A stretch of 14,723 nucleotides of DNA from Nitrosomonas sp. (lineage in GTDB: Bacteria > Pseudomonadota > Gammaproteobacteria > Burkholderiales > Nitrosomonadaceae), in assembly GCA_029881855.1 (NCBI GenBank), contig JAOULU010000009.1:1-14723 (forward strand), in the 5' to 3' direction. The number at the start of each line of letters is the position of its first letter. Within the stretch, counting starts at the first letter, position 1. Made by a program: the position numbers and the translations under genes. Positions 9,737 through 14,723 of the stretch are shown here, piece after piece. The notes under the pieces are model-generated. The model saw nothing but the letters and a program-made list of their open reading frames with translations. It was not told the origin of the DNA and did no database searches.

Positions 9737-10336
9737 TTAGCGGGATAACTTTCCATTTAACAACTCCAATATTCCGCCTGACGTTGTATGGCGAATGCGT
9801 GTAATACCGCCATTTGTTACTTTAATTCGATAGAGTCCAACTGGTGCAGCATGAACTGTTTTTGCTATCACCGCACGAATTACACCCGCGTGGGCAACGA
9901 TAAGACAATGTTTATTTTGATAACGTTTGATGGTGTCATCATAGGCTGAACCAACTCGGCTGATAAAATCATCGAGCTCCTCCGCGCCTGGTGGCCGGTG
10001 ATTGGTCGGATCTTTCAAAAAGGCTTGGTACTCATCAGCTCTACCAATTTTTATCTCATCGTGACTAAAACCTTCCCACGAACCAAACCCCACTTCTTTA
10101 AATTGAGACTCAATAGCAACATTGATTCCATGGCGTTTACCTAACATTTGCGCAAATGCCTGACAACGTTTCAATGGAGACGTGATGATCTGATCCCATG
10201 CAGCATATTCACCAACGGCGTCCCACATCTGTTGCCACCCTTTTTTGGTAAGTTCGTCATCAATAGTATGCCCACGATATCGACGCCCACCGAGAGGCTC
10301 CCCATGGCGAATCAAATCAATAATAGTTTCTGTCAT
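9737..10336 (-). CDS. Histidine phosphatase family protein
   Basis: A 199-residue member of the phosphoglycerate-mutase-like (branch 1) histidine phosphatase superfamily. DLIRHGE (7-13) provides the phosphorylated H11 with R10. SPLKRCQAFA (53-62) contains the second conserved arginine. FKEVGFGSWEG (79-89) provides the proton-donor acid E81. VAHAGVIRAV (147-156) provides the second catalytic histidine H149. The overall shape, with RYRG...LTKKGWQQM after the RHGE, resembles alpha-ribazole phosphatase (CobC)-like proteins, but substrates in this superfamily cannot be assigned from motifs, and no cobalamin genes are nearby. It starts 38 bases after the dehydrogenase gene in the same direction, so it may be the second gene of that unit. 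No clear Shine-Dalgarno is seen. Confidence 0.88.
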   Translation of the reverse strand: MTETIIDLIRHGEPLGGRRYRGHTIDDELTKKGWQQMWDAVGEYAAWDQIITSPLKRCQAFAQMLGKRHGINVAIESQFKEVGFGSWEGFSHDEIKIGRADEYQAFLKDPTNHRPPGAEELDDFISRVGSAYDDTIKRYQNKHCLIVAHAGVIRAVIAKTVHAAPVGLYRIKVTNGGITRIRHTTSGGILELLNGKLSR

Positions 10337-10374
10337 TCAATATGTCACACAAGATTTTCTATTCTGACACTACA

Positions 10375-11697
10375 TTAAGGCCAAATTCCACGCATCAATG
10401 TAGCATTGGCCACTCTCTCAATTGCCGTCACTAAAGCCACGGTACGAAAATCAGGGCACGCCATCAGCTCACCAGAATTTTTGTCCACACATTTCTCTTC
10501 GCCCACCGCAAATGCCTGCCAACGTTTAAAAACAACATCGACACTGCCATACATTTTTTTCTTAAGTTTATCGTTAACGGTTTCTAAATCCCACTGCTCA
10601 TTCGCATAATTTTGCACCCATTCATAATAGCTAACTGTCACGCCACCTGCATTAGCAATAATATCAGGAATTAAATAAATACCTCTATCACGCAAAATCT
10701 GATCAGCGCCCGGTGTAGTTGGGTTATTCGCAGCTTCGACAATAAGCTTAGCTTTAATCTTATGCGCGTTACCTGTGTGAATCTGGTTACTCACAGCGGC
10801 TGGAATCAAGATATCGCAGTCCAATTCCACCAGTTCCTCATTAGTAAGCGTCATGGTATTCGGCATACCAACTAGACAACCATGTGACTGCTTGAATTGT
10901 GTCACTTCATCAAGATTCAGCCCTGATTCTGAAAAAATACAACCACTGCTATCACTCAGCGCAACAATTTTTGCACCTTGTCGACAAAATTCTTGCGCGG
11001 CAACCCGTCCCACATTGCCAAAACCTTGTATCGCCACACGTGCCCCAGCTACTTCAGATAACGCTGGAATCAGTTCCTTGGAAAGGAAACGTTCAGTCAC
11101 ATACAAGCAACCACGGCCTGTTGACTCGACTCGACCATGTGAACCACCCAGGTCAAGAGGCTTACCGGTCACAACTGGACGATTATTTTTGCCCGGATTC
11201 AATACATCATAAGTGTCATAAATCCACGCCATGGTTTGCTCATTGGTATACATATCCGGTGCGGGTACATCCGTATGTGGACCAAACACATCAATTAAAT
11301 CTGACGTGAAACGCCGTGTGATACGTCGCAGTTCACTGTTGCTAAGTTTTTTGGTGTCACAACAAACACCTCCCTTTGCGCCACCAAATGGAATATTAAC
11401 CAATGCACATTTCCACGTCATCAACTTAGCCAGTGAAGTAACTTCTTCCTCTGTAACATCTGGGTGATAACGTATCCCCCCTTTTCCTGGACCAAAAACA
11501 CGGTTATGAATCACACGATAACAGCGAAAGGTCCGTACAGAACAATCATCCATTTCAATCGGAAAATGAATCACATGAACGCGCTTCGGTTGCTTCAAAA
11601 AGTCAATCAGGCCACTTTGCAGATGATTAATATATAAACTGGCCCGGTCAAATTGTTGCTCACTGATAACAAGTGGATCGAGGATTTCTTCGGTCAT
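10375..11697 (-). CDS. Glu/Leu/Phe/Val-family dehydrogenase, probably glutamate dehydrogenase
   Basis: Probably interconverts 2-oxoglutarate plus ammonium and glutamate. The 440-residue length fits the small hexameric enzymes. GPGKGGIRYHPDV (69-81) and LMTWKCALVNIPFGGAKGG (92-110) are the substrate-binding and catalytic signature, with K96 and the catalytic K108. DVPAPDM (143-149) holds the catalytic aspartate D148. GFGNVG (225-230) is the dinucleotide-binding turn. The strand-2 end is ALSDSSG with an acidic D249, which would favour NAD over NADP, but this is inference. Family members acting on leucine or phenylalanine share these motifs, so glutamate is likely rather than proven. If the host is an ammonia oxidiser, this would be a main route of ammonium assimilation. 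A perfect-armed palindrome lies 18-33 bases upstream of the start codon and may control it. Confidence 0.92.
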   Translation of the reverse strand: MTEEILDPLVISEQQFDRASLYINHLQSGLIDFLKQPKRVHVIHFPIEMDDCSVRTFRCYRVIHNRVFGPGKGGIRYHPDVTEEEVTSLAKLMTWKCALVNIPFGGAKGGVCCDTKKLSNSELRRITRRFTSDLIDVFGPHTDVPAPDMYTNEQTMAWIYDTYDVLNPGKNNRPVVTGKPLDLGGSHGRVESTGRGCLYVTERFLSKELIPALSEVAGARVAIQGFGNVGRVAAQEFCRQGAKIVALSDSSGCIFSESGLNLDEVTQFKQSHGCLVGMPNTMTLTNEELVELDCDILIPAAVSNQIHTGNAHKIKAKLIVEAANNPTTPGADQILRDRGIYLIPDIIANAGGVTVSYYEWVQNYANEQWDLETVNDKLKKKMYGSVDVVFKRWQAFAVGEEKCVDKNSGELMACPDFRTVALVTAIERVANATLMRGIWP

Positions 11698-11714
11698 AAT
11701 GTTTCATATCCAAT

Positions 11715-11730
11715 ACTTGTGGTCACAAGT
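11715..11730. promoter_or_regulatory. Palindrome upstream of glutamate dehydrogenase, candidate operator
   Basis: ACTTGTG, a GT spacer, then CACAAGT: two perfect 7-base arms, centred about 25 bases before the dehydrogenase start codon. A weak minus-strand promoter reading (TTGCAG at 11771-11766, 15-base spacer, TACACT at 11750-11745) would put this site just downstream of the transcription start, as for a repressor or an attenuating stem. I cannot name the regulator. Confidence 0.42.
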
Positions 11731-11787
11731 TTCTTGAATTCTGAAGTGTAGAGGCTCATACGAGACTGCAATTTTGGCAGCGTGTGG

Positions 11788-11895
11788 TTAAACATGACGC
11801 GGCCCAAACATAATGATGGCCACACCAATCAAACAAACAACAATCTTCGCAACAGCTCTGCGCGAAAATAAATCAAACGTTTTTATAAACTCCAT
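11788..11895 (-). CDS. Small single-pass membrane protein, 35 residues
   Basis: A short ORF read on the minus strand: ATG, a polar start (MEFIKTFDLFSRRAVAK), a hydrophobic segment of about 13 residues (I18-F30: IVVCLIGVAIIMF), then GPRHV and TAA. The RR and K before the hydrophobic stretch suggest N-terminus in, a single span, and a tiny tail. Its reality rests on the ribosome binding site: AGGAGG lies 4 bases before the ATG and overlaps the stop codon of the preceding 152-residue membrane-anchored protein, which is a typical coupled arrangement. I recognise no family. It could be a subunit or modulator of its upstream neighbour, but that is inference. It is the last gene of the yebC-ruv block. 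Confidence 0.62.
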   Translation of the reverse strand: MEFIKTFDLFSRRAVAKIVVCLIGVAIIMFGPRHV

Positions 11896-11899
11896 GCAG

Positions 11900-11905
11900 C
11901 CTCCT
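11900..11905 (-). promoter_or_regulatory. Strong Shine-Dalgarno (AGGAGG) of the 35-residue ORF
   Basis: AGGAGG, the full anti-16S core, lies 4 bases upstream of the ATG at 11895 and overlaps the TAG stop (11906-11904) of the preceding gene. It is stronger than the site of any neighbouring gene and is the main evidence that the short ORF is translated. Confidence 0.65.
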
Positions 11906-12362
11906 AGCCTTCTACAGCCCGAGTCAACGTAAAGTTATACACCAGAAAGAAACCGTTGCGTTCAGTCAAGGTAATATTGACATTAACCGGCCCAGCATCA
12001 AAATTCACAATACCTGAATAATTAATACGCTTTTCTCCAAATAACGAGAATGCGCTAACGGTACGCGAAAATTCCAGCTCTTCTACGGAACGAAACCTAC
12101 CAAAATTGCGGTATTGAGCGAGCAGTTGATCCAGTTGCTCATCGGTCACAGTTTGTTTAGCCTCAGGAGCCAAATGCCTTAATAGCGGCTCCTTTTGCCA
12201 AATGGACATTTCTGCCAAAATTTGTGTCACAGCGGGTTCTGCACTTTTACTGTAATAATTCTTTTCACGACTGGTATGAAAATATAGCATCACGACTATC
12301 GTTAGCAGAAACGCGATAATAAGCCGTAAATTTTGAACTTGCTTTGATTGAGCTTGCATCAT
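11904..12362 (-). CDS. Membrane-anchored protein of unknown function
   Basis: 152 residues. A short polar N-terminus (MMQAQSKQVQN) leads into one hydrophobic helix (L12-F28), then a charged region and a soluble domain that would lie in the periplasm if the helix is a signal anchor. The soluble part has two helices (about 44-62 and 72-90; AVTQILAEM..., TVTDEQLDQLLAQY), then strands (ELEFSRTV, KRINYSGIVNFDAGPVNVNITLTE, FFLVYNFTLT). This helix-helix-then-sheet order resembles small NTF2-like or DUF4019-type domains, but I cannot place it in a family. It starts 19 bases after the ruvB stop and overlaps the ribosome binding site of the 35-residue ORF, so it belongs to the ruv transcript by position. 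Two ATG codons in tandem make the exact start ambiguous by one residue. Confidence 0.8.
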   Translation of the reverse strand: MMQAQSKQVQNLRLIIAFLLTIVVMLYFHTSREKNYYSKSAEPAVTQILAEMSIWQKEPLLRHLAPEAKQTVTDEQLDQLLAQYRNFGRFRSVEELEFSRTVSAFSLFGEKRINYSGIVNFDAGPVNVNITLTERNGFFLVYNFTLTRAVEG

Positions 12363-12381
12363 TTGAATAACTATCCGATTG

Positions 12382-13425
12382 TTAAATGTTGTCTTCCCAC
12401 AAATCGCCGCTTAAACCATTTTTTGGTAATGCTATACCAAAATGCTGGTAAGTAGTCTCGGTCGCCATGCGACCACGTGGGGTACGTTTGAGAAAACCCT
12501 GTTGAATGAGATAAGGTTCCAGTACATCTTCAATGGTGTCACGCTCTTCACTAATGGCAGCCGCCAGATTATCGACACCCACTGGGCCGCCACTAAACTT
12601 TTCTAATACGGCCAGTAATAACTTCCTGTCCATGACATCCAAACCGATAGCATCAACATCCAGCATGCTGAGTGCAGCATCGGCTACTGGGTGAGTGACA
12701 TGACCGTCTGCTTTGACTTCTGCGTAATCACGCACACGGCGTAGCAGGCGATTGACAATACGCGGCGTACCTCTTGAACGGCGGGCAATTTCTAATGCGC
12801 CATCTGATGATATTTGAACGTTTAATAAGCTTGCTGAACGGGTAACGATCTTACTGAGTTCATCAGCTGTGTAGAATTCCAAACGTGACACGATGCCGAA
12901 ACGATCGCGTAGCGGATTGGTTAGCATCCCAGCCCGAGTCGTTGCGCCAACCAATGTAAAGGGTGGCAAATCGAGTTTCACGGAACGCGCTGCCGGACCC
13001 TCACCAATCATGATATCCAATTGATAATCTTCCAGAGCAGGGTAGAGTATTTCTTCCACCATCGGTGATAAACGATGGATTTCATCAATAAACAAAACAT
13101 CGTTTGGCTCAAGATTAGTCAGCAATGCTGCCAAATCACCAGGCCGCTCTAACACTGGGCCAGAAGTCTGGCGCAAGTTCACACCCATTTCTTTGGCGAT
13201 AATATGCGCAAGTGTGGTCTTGCCCAAACCTGGCGGGCCAAACAATAATACATGATCTAATGCCTCATTACGCCGCCGTGCCGCTTCGATGAAGATTTGC
13301 AATTGCCCACGAATTTTTTCCTGGCCAACATATTCTTCCAATTGTTTGGGGCGTAATGCACGCTCAAGAATTTCTTCTTGAGAAGATGATGTGGCAGCGG
13401 TAATGAGTCGGTCAGTTTCAATCAT
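12382..13425 (-). CDS. ruvB: Holliday junction branch migration helicase RuvB
   Basis: RuvB is the AAA+ hexameric motor that, loaded by RuvA, drives branch migration of Holliday junctions. The 347 residues are full length. [20 protein letters not shown] (22-41) is the family start. Walker [10 protein letters not shown] is at 63-71 and Walker B LFIDEIH at 111-117. The sensor-1 region [19 protein letters not shown] (159-177) contains the LRDRFG arginine-finger segment. The C-terminal part ([19 protein letters not shown], then the [14 protein letters not shown] and [10 protein letters not shown] segments) forms the lid and the DNA-binding winged helix. It begins 12 bases after the ruvA stop with no good Shine-Dalgarno of its own, so coupling to ruvA is likely. 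Confidence 0.98.
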   Translation of the reverse strand: MIETDRLITAATSSSQEEILERALRPKQLEEYVGQEKIRGQLQIFIEAARRRNEALDHVLLFGPPGLGKTTLAHIIAKEMGVNLRQTSGPVLERPGDLAALLTNLEPNDVLFIDEIHRLSPMVEEILYPALEDYQLDIMIGEGPAARSVKLDLPPFTLVGATTRAGMLTNPLRDRFGIVSRLEFYTADELSKIVTRSASLLNVQISSDGALEIARRSRGTPRIVNRLLRRVRDYAEVKADGHVTHPVADAALSMLDVDAIGLDVMDRKLLLAVLEKFSGGPVGVDNLAAAISEERDTIEDVLEPYLIQQGFLKRTPRGRMATETTYQHFGIALPKNGLSGDLWEDNI

Positions 13426-13437
13426 TACTTGTTAGGA

Positions 13438-14022
13438 TTACTTTTCCTTTGATAATAATTGTAATGCCTGGCGTATACCTTCTGACACATTGTCACCAAC
13501 TGTAATTTTTTTAATCGCCCAGTTAGCTTCTCGGTCATTATAACCCAGTGATAACAATGCGTTGAGTATGTCGCATTCATTATTAGGTGAGGAAGAAGAC
13601 GTGTCTATGTTGACCAAATCGGACTTCAATTTGTCGCGCAATTCCAGCAACAGACGTTCAGCTGTTTTTTTGCCGATACCCGGAACAGTAATGAGACGTC
13701 CGCTATCTTGTGTCGCCACAGCATGATGCAAATCTGAAACGCTTAAACCAGATAATAATGCCAGCGCCGTTCTTGCGCCTACACCAGATATTTTCACCAA
13801 TTGACGAAATGACTGGCGTTCTGGTTCAGTTGCAAAACCAAATAGCAAATGCACATCTTCACGAATAACAAGATGGGTGTAGAGTGTTGCTTGTTCACCG
13901 ACAGATGGTAAATCATAGAATGTACTCATCGGCACATCAATTTCATAGCCAATGCCTTGCACGTCTAACACTAATTGCGGTGGTTGTTTTTCCAACAACA
14001 CACCCGTTATACGCCCAATCAT
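13438..14022 (-). CDS. ruvA: Holliday junction DNA-binding protein RuvA
   Basis: RuvA tetramers bind the four-way junction in a square-planar form and load RuvB rings. The 194 residues match the family. [12 protein letters not shown] begins domain I (OB fold), with the [16 protein letters not shown] segment (48-63) typical of it. Domain II carries two helix-hairpin-helix motifs: [19 protein letters not shown] and [24 protein letters not shown] loose Ser/Asp/Asn-rich linker (about 139-149, TSSSSPNNE) leads to domain III, which contacts RuvB and contains [19 protein letters not shown]. Its ATG overlaps the ruvC stop by 4 bases (ATGA), so it is coupled to ruvC. Confidence 0.97.
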   Translation of the reverse strand: MIGRITGVLLEKQPPQLVLDVQGIGYEIDVPMSTFYDLPSVGEQATLYTHLVIREDVHLLFGFATEPERQSFRQLVKISGVGARTALALLSGLSVSDLHHAVATQDSGRLITVPGIGKKTAERLLLELRDKLKSDLVNIDTSSSSPNNECDILNALLSLGYNDREANWAIKKITVGDNVSEGIRQALQLLSKEK

Positions 14023-14537
14023 ACGAGCCGTCCACGTTTCATACGATACCCAGCGGTTGAAATTTTACCCAAGCCCAACCCACCATGTGCATGACATATA
14101 GCACATGCCAAGGCATCAGCCGCATCAGCACTTGGGCTACTGGTCAAACTAAGTATACGCATCACCATTTCCTGTACTTGTTCTTTTTTGGCATGTCCAT
14201 TTCCCACCACGGCTTGCTTGATTTGTAATGCAGTGTATTCAGCACACTCCAGATTATGCAATACCGCCGCACAAATGGCTGCGCCACGTGCTTGCCCTAA
14301 TAACAGGGTAGATTTTGGGTTGATATTGACAAAAACCTGCTCAATGGCTACCTGATCGGGGTGATATTGCATGATGACTTCCTGCAAATTGTCCAGAATC
14401 AATTTAAGACGGGACGGCAACTCCCCTTCAGTCGTTTTAACGCAACCACTACTCACATAGGTCAACACACTACCTTTTTTATCCAGCACCCCAAAACCAG
14501 TAACTCGTAGACCAGGGTCTATGCCAAGTATTCGGAT
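14019..14537 (-). CDS. ruvC: Holliday junction resolvase RuvC, apparent AUC start codon
   Basis: RuvC is the dimeric endonuclease that cuts the junction held by RuvAB. Read from an ATC at 14537-14535 it is 172 residues (E. coli, 173), and every catalytic acid falls on its usual number: D7 in GIDPG, E66 in AIEQVF, and D138 and D141 in [14 protein letters not shown]. The frame upstream is open back to a TAA at 14582-14580 but contains no ATG, GTG, TTG or CTG before residue 7. The first GTG in frame (14489) would remove D7 and the first strand, giving an inactive protein. The family usually begins MRILGIDPG; here it is (ATC)RILGIDPG, preceded by a strong Shine-Dalgarno at normal spacing. A rare AUC start is my reading; a mutation or sequencing error at 14535 is the alternative. 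yebC ends 31 bases upstream. Confidence 0.9.
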   Translation of the reverse strand: MRILGIDPGLRVTGFGVLDKKGSVLTYVSSGCVKTTEGELPSRLKLILDNLQEVIMQYHPDQVAIEQVFVNINPKSTLLLGQARGAAICAAVLHNLECAEYTALQIKQAVVGNGHAKKEQVQEMVMRILSLTSSPSADAADALACAICHAHGGLGLGKISTAGYRMKRGRLV

Positions 14538-14540
14538 TTT

Positions 14541-14547
14541 ATCACCT
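14541..14547 (-). promoter_or_regulatory. Shine-Dalgarno that fixes the ruvC start
   Basis: AGGTGAT pairs over seven bases with the 3' end of 16S rRNA. The end of its AGG core lies 7 bases before the ATC at 14537, the ideal distance, and about 13 bases from the next candidate (ATA, codon 3). It therefore points to the ATC as the place of initiation. Confidence 0.6.
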
Positions 14548-14568
14548 GCTCGTATGTAAGTAAGTTTG

Positions 14569-14723
14569 CTATTCGTCCATTACTGCCGTGGTATAAACAT
14601 CTTGCACATCGTCGAGACTTTCTAATGCATCCAGTAGCTTTTGCATTTTAACAATATCGTCACCCGTTAACACTGTTTCATTAGTCGGCTTCATGGTAAC
14701 CTCAGCCATCTCAGACTCGAAAC
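14569..14723 (-). CDS. yebC: YebC/PmpR-family protein, C-terminal 50 residues only
   Basis: Only the last 50 codons are in the window; the 5' part lies beyond base 14723. [11 protein letters not shown] (residues 6-16 of the visible part) and [21 protein letters not shown] match the C-terminal domain of the YebC family, whose members end in a DDVQ-VY stretch like this one. These proteins were long described as transcriptional regulators; some members bind the ribosome and help it pass proline-rich stretches. yebC directly upstream of ruvC is a very common arrangement, and the 31-base gap suggests they share a transcript. Confidence 0.92.
   Translation of the reverse strand, partial: FESEMAEVTMKPTNETVLTGDDIVKMQKLLDALESLDDVQDVYTTAVMDE

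Noticed and set aside
10853..11309. Overlapping plus-strand open frames opposite the glutamate dehydrogenase gene
   Set aside because: Low-complexity Pro/Ser/His-rich translations with no domain; explained as the reverse of a conserved gene.
14019..14489. ruvC beginning at the GTG at 14489 (156 residues)
   Set aside because: This start would delete the first strand and catalytic D7; the conserved RILGIDPG sequence continues upstream in the same frame.

Overview
This window looks like ordinary chromosomal housekeeping DNA from a betaproteobacterium. A moderately AT-rich member of the Nitrosomonas group is my best guess. The support is the divergent hemC/ppc pair, the M16-rsmD-coaD-ferredoxin block, the pilT-pilU pair and the yebC-ruvC-ruvA-ruvB operon, all with beta-type protein sequences. 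The genus is inference from gene content and sequence feel, not a search result. I see no insertion sequence, prophage, CRISPR array, tRNA or rRNA.

Layout. (1) 1-1522, minus strand: hemC (hydroxymethylbilane synthase) followed by an overlapping, edge-truncated hemD (uroporphyrinogen-III synthase); these are consecutive steps of tetrapyrrole synthesis. (2) 1737-7214, plus strand: ppc (anaplerotic PEP carboxylase), an exported M16 peptidase-like protein that has lost the zinc motif, rsmD (16S rRNA methyltransferase), coaD (coenzyme A synthesis) and a small 2[4Fe-4S] ferredoxin. The last three are tightly packed. (3) 7429-9661, plus strand: pilT and pilU, the type IV pilus retraction ATPases, behind their own candidate promoter. 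(4) 9737-11697, minus strand: a glutamate/leucine-type dehydrogenase and a histidine phosphatase. A clean palindrome lies just upstream of the dehydrogenase. (5) 11788-14723, minus strand: the end of yebC, then ruvC, ruvA, ruvB (Holliday-junction processing), a membrane-anchored protein of unknown function and a 35-residue single-pass membrane protein that is easily missed.

The most notable observation is that ruvC has no ATG, GTG or TTG in the position needed to make the complete enzyme. Its reading frame is intact through all four catalytic acids (D7, E66, D138, D141). The codon where the family's initiator Met normally lies is ATC, placed at normal distance behind a strong Shine-Dalgarno sequence. 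Either ruvC is translated from a rare AUC start, or base 14535 is a mutation or sequencing error. Other points worth a look are the 35-residue membrane protein with a near-perfect ribosome binding site, the M16 protein without its catalytic partner next door, and the palindrome before the glutamate dehydrogenase gene. I found nothing that amounts to a new defence or mobile system.
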